Shown piece by piece: positions 1 to 7,930 of a stretch of 64,000 bases of DNA (position 1 is its first letter; every line of letters starts with the position of its first letter). Source of the stretch: an uncultured Pelagibacteraceae bacterium (lineage in GTDB: Bacteria; Pseudomonadota; Alphaproteobacteria; Pelagibacterales; Pelagibacteraceae); contig CACKDD010000004.1 in assembly GCA_902598825.1 (NCBI GenBank), positions 1 to 64,000 on the forward strand, written 5' to 3'. The position numbers were made by a program, and so were the translations under genes. The notes under the pieces were generated by a model that did no database searches, had not been told where the DNA came from, and was given only the letters and a program-made list of their open reading frames with translations.

Positions 1-807
1 AGATCTAGCGCTTATTGTGTCTTTTTTGGCTTGTTCGTATTCTAGTTTAGCAATAATTAAATCGGGATTACTTTTTATTGATATTTCAATTGCAGAGTTT
101 AATTCTTGTGGCAAAGTTACTTCTTTAATTGACTTTTTATCTAATGTTTCAGGATCATTTATGCTTCCAATAACATTTTCATAATTTAGTTTGCTTGTTA
201 AGAAATCATTTTCTGCTTGTATTAGTTTTGCTTGAGCTCCAGCTAAAGAAGACTCAGATTGAGCAACATCTGATAATGAAATTTGACCTCTCTCAAGTCT
301 AATTCTGTCTGTCTCAACTTGTCTATCTAACAAGTTAACATTTGATTTATTAATCTTAAGTTTTTCATTTGCTGAAATAAGTCCTGTATAGGCTTCAATA
401 GATTTGTATAAAATTTCTTGTTCTTTTTTTAAAAGTTTTGCGTCTGCTAAATCAATTCCAATCTTGCTTTTTGCTAATTCAGCTCCTCTACCTAAATCAA
501 TTAAAGTTTGAGTAATTGTTATTGATTTAGTAGTTGGGTCTACATCATTAATTGAAGCATCAGTCCCATTTCTATTTGTTAATTTGTCTGTATCCTCCTG
601 GCTTTTACTCCCACTTAAAGTTACAGTTGGAAGATAAGCTCCTTTTGAAATATTTAATTCCTGTTTTGAAATATTTAAATTTTCTCTTTCAGCATTTAAC
701 TCAGGATTGGTGTCATACGCTCTTTTTAATGCCATCATAAAAGTCTCTGCAAAAACAGAGCTCATGAAAAAAGTTATAATAAGAATCGTTTTAAAGAATA
801 ATTTCAT
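1..807 (-). CDS. tolC: TolC-family outer-membrane efflux/secretion protein, 3' part missing
   Basis: I translated this frame by hand; it stays open for 269 codons from the ATG at 807 to the window edge, so the C-terminal part is missing. It begins with a hydrophobic signal peptide ending in VFA (about residue 20). The mature start has the A-x-x-x-NPEL pattern typical of the TolC repeat, followed by long heptad-rich helices expected for the periplasmic barrel. TolC proteins form the outer-membrane exit duct of type I secretion and RND efflux systems. Its ATG overlaps the stop of the upstream kinase gene (ATGA), so the two are probably translationally coupled. Which transporter it serves cannot be told here. 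Confidence 0.85.
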   Translation of the reverse strand, partial: MKLFFKTILIITFFMSSVFAETFMMALKRAYDTNPELNAERENLNISKQELNISKGAYLPTVTLSGSKSQEDTDKLTNRNGTDASINDVDPTTKSITITQTLIDLGRGAELAKSKIGIDLADAKLLKKEQEILYKSIEAYTGLISANEKLKINKSNVNLLDRQVETDRIRLERGQISLSDVAQSESSLAGAQAKLIQAENDFLTSKLNYENVIGSINDPETLDKKSIKEVTLPQELNSAIEISIKSNPDLIIAKLEYEQAKKDTISARS

Positions 808-1733
808 TTGTTTCTGTATATAGCAGATTTGATTTGATGGTTATTATTTAAATTAAATATAATTGAAGCATATTTTGGCATGTTCTTAAACATATTCTGC
901 GTAATTCTTTGATAGGTCTGCATAAAATTAATTACATCTTCTCTATTCATAATTTTTAATTTTGAATTTTTTTTACTTTTAAGCCAAAGTTTACGTTCTT
1001 GTTTAAGCCTCCATTTTTGTAACAAGCTAAAATTTTTCGCTTTTAAATAAATTAAGCAATTCAATTGTGAATATAAGTTTTTGTATTTTGTTTTCAATTG
1101 TTGGTTAACGTACTTTCTCCAAATTTGTCCCTGATCCTCTAATTTTTCCATAGAATTTATTGTTCTCTTTAAAGTAATGCTATTTTCTGACTTAGCCCCA
1201 ACACACCAACCTTCAAAAATAATTACATCAGGTTTGTTTTTTAAATCATACCACTTTTTTTTATTAAATCTGTCATCAATGGCTTTATTAAAAGTTGGCA
1301 GTTTTAACCTTTTAAATTTCTTAATTTTTGATTTTTTAAAGAAATTCAACATCATATTTATATCATGGGTTCCGGGTACCCCTCTTGTTAAAAGCATGGG
1401 ATGCACTCTTTTTGATAAATTTATTCGCTCTTTTCTTGTTTTATAAAAGTCATCTATTGAAATCCTAAAAACATTTAATTTAAAGTATTTAGTTAAGATG
1501 ATTCTGATTAAGGAACTAATTGTAGTTTTACCAGTTCCTTGGCCTCCTGCTAAACCTACAAAATATGGTCTTTTCTTATTAGCCTTTTTGCTAATCCAAA
1601 AACATAAGGGAATTAAAAAAGATTTTATCATCTTTTCTTTATTCTTAAATTTGTCAGCTTTTGTCTCTTGAGATTTAATAAACTTTAAGCAATCTTTTTT
1701 TACTTTGCCAAAACATAAACTAAATTGTTGCAT
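804..1733 (-). CDS. D-glycerate 3-kinase-like P-loop kinase
   Basis: This 309-residue protein has a Walker A motif (GGQGTGKTT, about 63-71), SIDDFY (92-97), RGVPGTHD (117-124) and FEGWCVG (173-179). That series is the pattern of the plant/yeast GLYK family, which phosphorylates D-glycerate to 3-phosphoglycerate using ATP. In a marine alphaproteobacterium this could return glycolate- or serine-derived glycerate to central metabolism. It lies 5 bases after a GFA-family gene and overlaps the tolC-like start by 4 bases, suggesting one leftward transcript. The first 50 residues are basic and poorly conserved. The family is clear; the exact substrate is inferred. Confidence 0.8.
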   Translation of the reverse strand: MQQFSLCFGKVKKDCLKFIKSQETKADKFKNKEKMIKSFLIPLCFWISKKANKKRPYFVGLAGGQGTGKTTISSLIRIILTKYFKLNVFRISIDDFYKTRKERINLSKRVHPMLLTRGVPGTHDINMMLNFFKKSKIKKFKRLKLPTFNKAIDDRFNKKKWYDLKNKPDVIIFEGWCVGAKSENSITLKRTINSMEKLEDQGQIWRKYVNQQLKTKYKNLYSQLNCLIYLKAKNFSLLQKWRLKQERKLWLKSKKNSKLKIMNREDVINFMQTYQRITQNMFKNMPKYASIIFNLNNNHQIKSAIYRNK

Positions 1734-1738
1734 GAAAA

Positions 1739-2101
1739 TTATTTTTTATCTAATGGATGATTTTGACCATCATTTACTGGAACTTCTTTAATATCGAAAG
1801 TATTTATTTCATCAATGCAGCCTACATTAAATCCTGTCATTGCAGGATTAATTCTTGGGTTATGGTGGGTATAGATTCCACAGTCAGAGCAAAAGTAATG
1901 TTTCGCAACTTTTGAATGAAATTGATAAAGTTTCAATTTGTCTTCTCCTTTTACAATTTTAAAATCTTCATTTTTCACCATAGACATAATCGCTCCTTTT
2001 CTTTTACAAATAGAACAATTACATTTTATTACTTTAGCTAAATCTCCATCTAAATTTATTTCTGCTTCAATTGCTCCACAATGACATACTAATTTTTTCA
2101 T
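1739..2101 (-). CDS. GFA/CENP-V-fold zinc protein (copy 1 of a tandem pair)
   Basis: This 120-residue protein has the cysteine pattern of the glutathione-dependent formaldehyde-activating (GFA) family: CHC at 6-8, CNCSIC at 27-32 and CSDC at 71-74. These are expected to bind two zinc ions. Proteins of this fold include Paracoccus Gfa, which was reported to speed S-hydroxymethylglutathione formation, but most members have no proven reaction. It aligns without gaps over the first 80 residues with the next upstream gene, 2 bases away, so the pair arose by tandem duplication. A role in aldehyde or glutathione-adduct handling is an inference from the family. Confidence 0.85.
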   Translation of the reverse strand: MKKLVCHCGAIEAEINLDGDLAKVIKCNCSICKRKGAIMSMVKNEDFKIVKGEDKLKLYQFHSKVAKHYFCSDCGIYTHHNPRINPAMTGFNVGCIDEINTFDIKEVPVNDGQNHPLDKK

Positions 2102-2103
2102 TT

Positions 2104-2472
2104 TTATTTTCTATCCTTTATATGGTTTTGACCATCTTTTATAAAGGTCTTAAGTTTAAATAATTCATTTGGTTCTATTTCGTCAATACACCCTACATTA
2201 ATACCAAAAGTATTTGGGTCACTTCTCCTAAGGTTATGTGTGTGAATTCCACACTCTGAACAAAAATGATGCTTGGCTACTTTAGTGTTAAATTGATAAG
2301 TCTTAATTTTGCTCTCCCCCTTAATAATCTTCAAATCATTTTTGTTAATTGTTATAATCATTGTTCCTTTTCTTTTGCACATCGAACAATTACATCTCAT
2401 CAATTCATCAATATTTTTTTTTAAATTAACTTGAATTTCTACTTCCCCACAATGGCATGTTAATTTTTTCAT
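2104..2472 (-). CDS. GFA/CENP-V-fold zinc protein (copy 2 of a tandem pair)
   Basis: This 122-residue paralogue carries cysteines at the same positions as its neighbour (6, 8, 27, 29, 32, 71, 74) and shares the start MKKL-CHCG, the CKRKG segment, KVAKH-FCS-CGI and NVGCIDEI. It is the first gene of the leftward group (GFA, GFA, glycerate-kinase-like, TolC-like). Its promoter must lie in the 164 bases shared with umuD on the other strand. The two copies differ mainly after residue 80, which may mean different substrates. Function beyond zinc binding is not known. Confidence 0.85.
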   Translation of the reverse strand: MKKLTCHCGEVEIQVNLKKNIDELMRCNCSMCKRKGTMIITINKNDLKIIKGESKIKTYQFNTKVAKHHFCSECGIHTHNLRRSDPNTFGINVGCIDEIEPNELFKLKTFIKDGQNHIKDRK

Positions 2473-2544
2473 ATTTGTATTAAATTAAACTATCCTTGGT
2501 TAAAGTTATCCACAACCATACAAAATGTAGTTTTAATGTTCACG

Positions 2545-2565
2545 TTTTGATTCACTTTTGATTCA
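2545..2565 (+). repeat. Direct repeat TTTTGATTCA with 11-base period, upstream of umuD
   Basis: The ten bases TTTTGATTCA occur twice, at 2545-2554 and 2556-2565, one helical turn apart. Within them ATTC recurs with a 7-base gap (2550-2553 and 2561-2564). That is the spacing of alphaproteobacterial LexA half-sites, although the half-site is ATTC rather than GTTC. It lies between the divergent GFA gene and umuD and may be an operator; this is a suggestion only. Confidence 0.35.
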
Positions 2566-2589
2566 GTTACAGACTCAAAATACAACCTC

Positions 2590-2618
2590 TTGCGTACATT
2601 ATATAAATGCGCTATAAA
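2590..2618 (+). promoter_or_regulatory. Predicted sigma-70 promoter of umuDC
   Basis: A -35 element TTGCGT (2590-2595) is followed after exactly 17 bases by a -10 element TATAAA (2613-2618). The expected transcription start is about 2625, only about 12 bases before the umuD ATG at 2637. There is no Shine-Dalgarno sequence in this space. The LexA box directly downstream overlaps the expected start site. Confidence 0.6.
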
Positions 2619-2621
2619 TAA

Positions 2622-2636
2622 GAACAAAACAAGAAC
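2622..2636 (+). promoter_or_regulatory. LexA (SOS) operator GAAC-N7-GAAC
   Basis: GAAC (2622-2625), seven bases, and GAAC (2633-2636) match the direct-repeat LexA box known from alphaproteobacteria. The second half-site ends at the base before the umuD start codon, so the operator occupies the transcription start and the whole ribosome-binding region. Repression here should make umuDC damage-inducible. I saw no other exact copy of this motif in the window, including upstream of uvrB and uvrD. Confidence 0.8.
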
Positions 2637-3032
2637 ATGAAACTAACTATTCCTTATTATCTGCATAAAGCTGGTGCTGGTTTCCCATCACCTGCAACCG
2701 ATTATATCGAAGAAGATATCGATCTGAACATGCATTTAATCAAAAATGTTCCAGCTACTTTCATCATCAGAGTTCAGGGTAAATCCATGGTAGATGTTGG
2801 AATTAATGATGGGGATTTATTAGTTGTCGACAAAAGTTTAAAACCAAAAAACTTTTCAACCGTTATTGCCAATGTTCATGATGAGCTTGTAGTTAAAACT
2901 TTAGTTCAAGAAAGAGATAAAAAATTCCTATCCTCAGGCTCTAAAGATTTTTCTAATAGAATTTTAATCAATGAAGAAGAAGATGTCTTTATTTGGGGGG
3001 TTGTGACGTATGTCATCCATTCAACGTACTAA
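2637..3032 (+). CDS. umuD: UmuD, self-cleaving subunit of DNA polymerase V
   Basis: This 131-residue S24 peptidase is LexA-like. It has the cleavage site Ala14-Gly15 before FPSPATDY, which aligns with Cys24-Gly25 of E. coli UmuD. The catalytic serine is in GKSM (Ser50) and the lysine in VVKTL (Lys87). The arm before the cleavage site is about ten residues shorter than in E. coli. RecA-stimulated self-cleavage yields UmuD', which joins UmuC for mutagenic translesion synthesis. The ATG at 2637 is chosen because it follows the promoter and LexA box and gives the family length. It overlaps umuC by 23 bases. Confidence 0.93.
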   Translation: MKLTIPYYLHKAGAGFPSPATDYIEEDIDLNMHLIKNVPATFIIRVQGKSMVDVGINDGDLLVVDKSLKPKNFSTVIANVHDELVVKTLVQERDKKFLSSGSKDFSNRILINEEEDVFIWGVVTYVIHSTY

Positions 3033-4287
3033 AAAAATAGGCCTGGTTGATTGTAACTCTTTCTATGTTTCATGTGAAAGATTATTCAATCCAAGAATAA
3101 GAAAAAAACCTGTAGTTGTACTGTCAAATAATGATGGTTGTATTATTTCTAGATCCAATGAAGCAAAAGCTTTGGGGATTAAAATGGGTGAACCTTATTT
3201 TAAAGCAAAAGATATTATTGTTAAAAATAAAGTTGAGGTTTTTTCGTCAAATTATTCTTTATATGGAGATTTATCTAGAAGAGTAATGAGAACGCTTAAG
3301 AGGTTTAATACTGAAATAGAAGTATATTCCATTGATGAAGCGTTTATAGATTTATCCAATTTTCCAGACTCTGAGGTTGAAAAAGTTGGCAGAGAAATTA
3401 GAGAAACAGTTTTGCAATGGACTGGTATTCCAACGAGTATCGGTATTGCTAAAACTAAAACTTTAAGCAAAGTTGCAAATCATATTGCAAAGAAAAAACA
3501 ATCGGGTGTAACGAGTTTAATTGGAATAGAAAACTTAGACCCTATTTTAGAAAAAGTTGAAATCAATGATATATGGGGTGTTGGCAGGCAACTGACAAAA
3601 TTCTATCAAAAAAATGGTATCTATAACGCTAAACAACTTAAGAATAAATCTAATACCTGGATCAAAAAATGCTCTAATGTTTTAAGCTCTAGAACCGCAA
3701 TGGAACTTAGAGGAATACCTTGTATCAATTTAGAAACTACTCAAACTAAAAGAAAGAGCTGTGTAGTTTCAAGATCATTTGGTAAAAGAATTGAAAAATT
3801 TCAAGAACTAAAAGAAGCAGTTGCCAACTATTGTTTAAATGCATCTGAAAAAATTAGATCAGAATCTTTAGTTGCAAAAGCAATTACAGTTTTCGTTCGA
3901 ACCAGTCCTTTTCAAAGAGACTATGGTTATTATTCAAATGCTAAAACAATTGACTTTCCAATTGCAACAAACAATAGCATTGAAACTGTTAAGACTGCAA
4001 TTATGATACTAGAAAGCATATTCAAAAATGGTTATCGTTATCAAAAAGCAGGTGTAATGTTGACAGGACTACGTAATGACGATGGCAGAAAAAATTTATT
4101 TTCTTCTGAAAAAGATGAAAAAATAAAAAGTTTAATGCGGTCAATAGATAACACTAATTATAGATATGGTAGATCCACTTTGAGTCTTGCAAGTGCTGGG
4201 GTTCATAAAAAATGGAATATGCGAAGACAATATTCTTCTAAAATAGATACGGCTGATTTTTATTGTCTACCAACGATAAGAGCTTAA
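3010..4287 (+). CDS. umuC: UmuC, Y-family translesion DNA polymerase V catalytic subunit
   Basis: This 425-residue protein is of normal UmuC length. It starts with the Y-family motif VDCNSFYVSCERLF (catalytic Asp14) and carries YSIDEAFIDLS (Asp109, Glu110) that completes the metal site. IPTSIGIAKTKTLSKVAN and a helix-hairpin-helix region around WGVGRQL follow. The polymerase inserts nucleotides opposite lesions, at the cost of mutation. It is co-transcribed with umuD under the LexA box and ends 5 bases from the convergent lyase gene. Only a few oligotrophic marine bacteria keep pol V, so it could be an accessory gene pair. Confidence 0.93.
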   Translation: MSSIQRTKKIGLVDCNSFYVSCERLFNPRIRKKPVVVLSNNDGCIISRSNEAKALGIKMGEPYFKAKDIIVKNKVEVFSSNYSLYGDLSRRVMRTLKRFNTEIEVYSIDEAFIDLSNFPDSEVEKVGREIRETVLQWTGIPTSIGIAKTKTLSKVANHIAKKKQSGVTSLIGIENLDPILEKVEINDIWGVGRQLTKFYQKNGIYNAKQLKNKSNTWIKKCSNVLSSRTAMELRGIPCINLETTQTKRKSCVVSRSFGKRIEKFQELKEAVANYCLNASEKIRSESLVAKAITVFVRTSPFQRDYGYYSNAKTIDFPIATNNSIETVKTAIMILESIFKNGYRYQKAGVMLTGLRNDDGRKNLFSSEKDEKIKSLMRSIDNTNYRYGRSTLSLASAGVHKKWNMRRQYSSKIDTADFYCLPTIRA

Positions 4288-4291
4288 ACAA

Positions 4292-5122
4292 TTAATTTTG
4301 AATTAATTTTAAAAGTTTTTCTTTACTGCTTGTTCTAAAAAGATTGTCATAGTAAACAACTTGAGTTGGGTAATCTCCATGTACTTCATCGTTCCATCTA
4401 CTAATCCAGCTATGATAAATTCCAAATTTATTAAAAAATTTGCCACCATAACCCGTCCTGCCTTTGTAATCATTATAGAGTACATCATCCACATACATCT
4501 TAATAAATCCTTTGTCTGGATCTTTAGACATTTTGGTATGAAATATAATAGTTGTCCACTTGCCTCTCATGTCATCAATCTTTAAATGCTTGTAAATCAA
4601 TCCTTGAGAGTCCATTCCATTTACAGCAAAATATCTCGGTTCTAAATTACCTCTTTTAACTCTAAGCATCATCCTAGGATGTCTTTGTTGATTGGTATTT
4701 CCCCATTCATAAATCTGAAAAAGAGAGGTGCTAACAGGTTCAACTGTTTTAAAATCTTTAGGTATAAAAATACTTACTGAGATCCATTTCTCACCAGTAT
4801 ATCTAGGTTTTGCAGAATACTCACTTCTTGCTCGATCTCCTCCGCCATGTCCAACCACAGCATCTCTACCATTATTTGTACAATCTGAATAATCACCGTC
4901 TTGATCCCTGCCGCAATCTCTAGGTAGCAATGTTATCTTCCAAGCTTTATCCCCTAAAGCTGGAGAGGTGACAGTTTCTCTAAACTTAGAAAGCTTCTTG
5001 CCTTTTGCTACACTTTTTTTCCATTGAAGATTTGTAATTTCTTTTGCATTAATTTTGTTTAGTAAATTCGATGGATCTAATAGAAATACACTTATAAAAA
5101 TTGTAATAAAAATTTTTTTCAT
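4292..5122 (-). CDS. Secreted polysaccharide lyase (heparin-lyase-like fold)
   Basis: This 276-residue protein has a signal peptide (hydrophobic to about residue 20, likely cleavage near Ala26). The pattern resembles the 'polysaccharide lyase' family Pfam PF14099, which includes heparinase I and glucuronan lyases. I see a pair of cysteines (70, 81) around a DQDGDYSD calcium-like loop, GGDRARSEY (about 94-102), YEWGNTNQQRHPRMMLR, and YVDDVLYNDYKG near the end. Such enzymes cut uronate-containing chains by beta-elimination outside the cytoplasm. It is the last gene of a leftward group with two glycosyltransferases (5-base gap). Substrate and activity are inferred; it could trim the cell's own glycan rather than feed on external sugar. 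Confidence 0.65.
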   Translation of the reverse strand: MKKIFITIFISVFLLDPSNLLNKINAKEITNLQWKKSVAKGKKLSKFRETVTSPALGDKAWKITLLPRDCGRDQDGDYSDCTNNGRDAVVGHGGGDRARSEYSAKPRYTGEKWISVSIFIPKDFKTVEPVSTSLFQIYEWGNTNQQRHPRMMLRVKRGNLEPRYFAVNGMDSQGLIYKHLKIDDMRGKWTTIIFHTKMSKDPDKGFIKMYVDDVLYNDYKGRTGYGGKFFNKFGIYHSWISRWNDEVHGDYPTQVVYYDNLFRTSSKEKLLKLIQN

Positions 5123-5127
5123 AAAAT

Positions 5128-5997
5128 TTATTTAATATTTTCAATATTGTTTATGTCAGATAAAGCTTTATCAAATTCTGCCATATTTTCTCTTAAAGCT
5201 AAATTCGAAATTGAGTAGACGGCTATTAATAAAAATACCAAAGGCAATGCCGTCACCACAGAGGCATTACTCTTAATAAACAAGATATATAAAATGATAA
5301 ACAAACCTGAACGAATTAAAAATGTTTTTCTAAAAACACTCATGATTGAAAGTGAATGTTTTATCAAATTTAAAAAACTCATTTTTGATGGACCAAAATA
5401 TCTAATGCCTCTGGTAGATGGTATTGGCAATAAATTATTTTCAATTTTTTTTAATGATCCTGAAAAACTATTCCAGGTCGCTTTTTCTTTGATCATTTTT
5501 TCAACTGTGCTTTTTGGTAGGCATGTATAGTTTCCAAATTTAATTGATTTACCCGTAAAAGTGAATGTAATTAATTTATGCAGTTGATAGCAAATTTTAA
5601 AAATAAATTTTTCTGATCTTTTCACACGTTCACCGACTATTGGATTATTATTTGAATTTTCAATTTGATTGATAAATTCTTTAATTTCCTCTGGTCTATC
5701 TTCTCCATCTCCATCCATTGGAATTACATAATCAAAGTCTTCTTTTTCAAAGATATATTTCAATCCAGTTGCAATACATCTGGCGTGACCTTGATTAATT
5801 TTCATATTTAAAATTTTAATTGAGTGAATATTGTTAAAATCCTTTTGCTCTTCTAGACGATCATGTGTTGAAGCATCATTGACAATAATCACAGAGATTT
5901 CGTGATCCAAATCTGAAATATTATTATTAATTTCATCTAGCAATTTTGAAGCTGATTGCCAGTCGTTATAAATAGGTACTAAAATTTTAATTTTCAT
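5128..5997 (-). CDS. GT2 glycosyltransferase, polyprenyl-phosphate sugar synthase type
   Basis: This 289-residue protein begins with the GT-A fold. It shows VPIYND (7-12), IIVNDAS (37-43), NQGHA (68-72) and the metal-binding MDGDGED (94-100). Two hydrophobic segments lie near residues 230-270. This layout is that of DPM1/GtrB-like enzymes, which move a sugar from a nucleotide donor to a polyprenyl phosphate at the inner membrane. The next gene upstream, 7 bases away, encodes the matching type of acceptor enzyme that uses polyprenyl-phosphate sugars. The two therefore probably work in sequence; the sugar is unknown. Confidence 0.8.
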   Translation of the reverse strand: MKIKILVPIYNDWQSASKLLDEINNNISDLDHEISVIIVNDASTHDRLEEQKDFNNIHSIKILNMKINQGHARCIATGLKYIFEKEDFDYVIPMDGDGEDRPEEIKEFINQIENSNNNPIVGERVKRSEKFIFKICYQLHKLITFTFTGKSIKFGNYTCLPKSTVEKMIKEKATWNSFSGSLKKIENNLLPIPSTRGIRYFGPSKMSFLNLIKHSLSIMSVFRKTFLIRSGLFIILYILFIKSNASVVTALPLVFLLIAVYSISNLALRENMAEFDKALSDINNIENIK

Positions 5998-6004
5998 TTA
6001 ATAA

Positions 6005-7327
6005 TTAATATCTTCCCAAACAAACATCACCTACACAAATAAATTGTGATGAGTTATTGAGTATCTCTTTATTATCAAATCCCTCCCACTTTGGTCTAGA
6101 TTTAAGGTGATATGAGAGGTTCCCAGCTTTCCACTCATCACCAGTTACAAATTGAATTTCTTTATCAAAATCTTGATCCCAAACATATTGAATTTTCATT
6201 GCAATTTCTTTTCCAGGATAATCAGTTCGTTTATCTGTTTGTGATAATGAAACATAAGAATAAATAATAGGCGATAAAAAAAATAGAAATAGAAATCCAT
6301 AAAGAAATGAATTTATTTTTTTTAAATTAATTTGTGATTTTAGAAGATATAAAAATAATACTCCAAAAAATAAATAAAATGGCGTCATCCACATCGTTCT
6401 TATTTTTGAGCCAGTAATCAATGATGTAAGAAACATTAAAATAATAGGCATAAAATTAATAAATAGTAGGAACATCAATTTTTTATCTTTTACATTAAGC
6501 TTAAATTTTATCTTTTTAGTGAGTAACCAAATCAAAAAGAAGAAAGGAACCAGTATTCCAATTTGTTTTGATAAAAATAATAATGGATTACTAATGTGAT
6601 CTAAAATACCAGAACCTTCTGATCCTGTTCGATTTAATCCATACGTTACAGTTATAAAATCATTGTTAAAGAGCCAAATTAAATGAGGAACTAATAAAAC
6701 TAAAAAGACCTCAATTGTTATCAAATATTTAAAATCAAATTTTTTAGTTTTTTTGAAAAAAATTAAATAAATGAACAATAAATCGATTGATATTAAAAGG
6801 TAGAGAAACAAGTATTTAGATAAAAAACCAACCGCACCAAATAAACCAACTAAAAAACAATCTGAAAATTTAATTTCCTGTGACGAATAAATTTTCCATG
6901 AATAATAAACTACTAATGACCAAAATGGTAATTGGCAAACATTTACATTAAATTCAGGAGTAGTGAAATTATAGAAATAGATAGAAACTAATAATAAAAC
7001 AGAAATTAAACTTAATTTTAAATCTCTAAAAATTTCAAAAGCAAATTTAAATACGTAATAAAAAGCAATTATCACGAATATTTGACTTAATAAATAATAA
7101 ACCCAATCTTGAGAGCCAAAGATTTGAAAAAATACTTCAGGAAAAAAAGCACTCATGGGTGGATGTTTATTAAAACCCCAATCTAAATTGCTTCCCCAAG
7201 CTAAAGCTTCGATTGTGTCTAATGGTAAATTTTTATTTGTTAATGAGGGAATCAGTGTCCAAATTATTAAATGCGATAATGCAAAAATAAAAAATATATT
7301 ATTAATATTTCTATTTAAGACATTCAT
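6005..7327 (-). CDS. GT39/PMT-type membrane glycosyltransferase (ArnT-like)
   Basis: From the ATG at 7327 this is a 440-residue protein with about ten hydrophobic membrane segments. The first periplasmic loop contains LDTIEALAWG and WGFNKHPPMSAF, typical of the dolichyl-phosphate-mannose protein mannosyltransferase/ArnT superfamily. Such enzymes move a sugar from a polyprenyl-phosphate carrier to lipid, protein or glycan on the periplasmic face. A GTG at 7363 would extend it by 12 residues, but that would place the coding start over the -35 element of dksA, so I prefer the ATG. It is first in the group with the GT2 enzyme and the lyase. Confidence 0.78.
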   Translation of the reverse strand: MNVLNRNINNIFFIFALSHLIIWTLIPSLTNKNLPLDTIEALAWGSNLDWGFNKHPPMSAFFPEVFFQIFGSQDWVYYLLSQIFVIIAFYYVFKFAFEIFRDLKLSLISVLLLVSIYFYNFTTPEFNVNVCQLPFWSLVVYYSWKIYSSQEIKFSDCFLVGLFGAVGFLSKYLFLYLLISIDLLFIYLIFFKKTKKFDFKYLITIEVFLVLLVPHLIWLFNNDFITVTYGLNRTGSEGSGILDHISNPLLFLSKQIGILVPFFFLIWLLTKKIKFKLNVKDKKLMFLLFINFMPIILMFLTSLITGSKIRTMWMTPFYLFFGVLFLYLLKSQINLKKINSFLYGFLFLFFLSPIIYSYVSLSQTDKRTDYPGKEIAMKIQYVWDQDFDKEIQFVTGDEWKAGNLSYHLKSRPKWEGFDNKEILNNSSQFICVGDVCLGRY

Positions 7328-7356
7328 AAGTAAATATTTACAATAATTAACGTTGC

Positions 7357-7384
7357 TTGACACCCCTATTTTGCTGAATATACT
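7357..7384 (+). promoter_or_regulatory. Predicted strong sigma-70 promoter of dksA
   Basis: TTGACA (7357-7362) and TATACT (7379-7384) are separated by 16 bases. Each is at most one base from the consensus, the best promoter I saw in the window. Transcription would start near 7391, 15 bases before the dksA ATG at 7406. Confidence 0.65.
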
Positions 7385-7405
7385 CCCTCGAATTCAAATT
7401 GAAAG

Positions 7406-7930
7406 ATGCCTAAAACTAGTAAAGTTAAAAAAAAGGTTACTAAAGTTAAAAGCAAGCCTGTAAATAGAACAAAAGCAAAAGCGGCTATAAAGTCAAAAAT
7501 TGTTGTTAAAGGTCCTATTAAAATTTCTAAAACCTATATACCTAAAGATACTGAAAAATATATGTGTGAAAAACATAAAGTATTTTTTAGAATAAAGTTA
7601 CAAGATTGGAAAAAAGAATTAGTCAGAGCGAATAATGAAGCTCTCTATAATGGAAGTATGGATGATAATAGCATTTCTGCAGATATTGTTGACCAAGCAA
7701 GTTCATATACCGATAAAAACGTAGAAATGAAATCAATCAATAGACAAATCAAATTAATTTCTGAAATTGATAAAGCTTTATTAAGACTTAAAGACGATAC
7801 TTATGGTTATTGTCTAGACACTGCTGAACCGATTGGGTTAAAAAGACTCATGGCAAGACCTGTTGCAAAATATACAATTGCTGCACAAGAAAAACATGAA
7901 AAAAATGAAAAGGTTTATGCAGATGAATAA
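7406..7930 (+). CDS. dksA: DksA/TraR-family transcription regulator, zinc site degenerate
   Basis: This 174-residue protein has a lysine-rich N-terminal tail (first 45 residues). The coiled-coil domain follows, with acidic tip residues Asp93 and Asp96 in ADIVDQAS, then the C-terminal globule YGYC...EPIGLKRLMARPVAKYTIAAQEKHE. DksA enters the RNA polymerase secondary channel and, with ppGpp, reprograms rRNA and amino-acid promoters. Only one of the four canonical zinc cysteines remains (Cys136); the later pair is replaced (TIAAQE). Several alphaproteobacterial DksA proteins also lack the full set. It has its own strong promoter and overlaps a tiny ORF by 8 bases. Confidence 0.88.
   Translation: MPKTSKVKKKVTKVKSKPVNRTKAKAAIKSKIVVKGPIKISKTYIPKDTEKYMCEKHKVFFRIKLQDWKKELVRANNEALYNGSMDDNSISADIVDQASSYTDKNVEMKSINRQIKLISEIDKALLRLKDDTYGYCLDTAEPIGLKRLMARPVAKYTIAAQEKHEKNEKVYADE

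Noticed and set aside
4288-4330. AT palindrome between umuC and the lyase as a bidirectional terminator
   Set aside because: The AATTAATT stretches are low-complexity and give no GC-containing stem; not supported.
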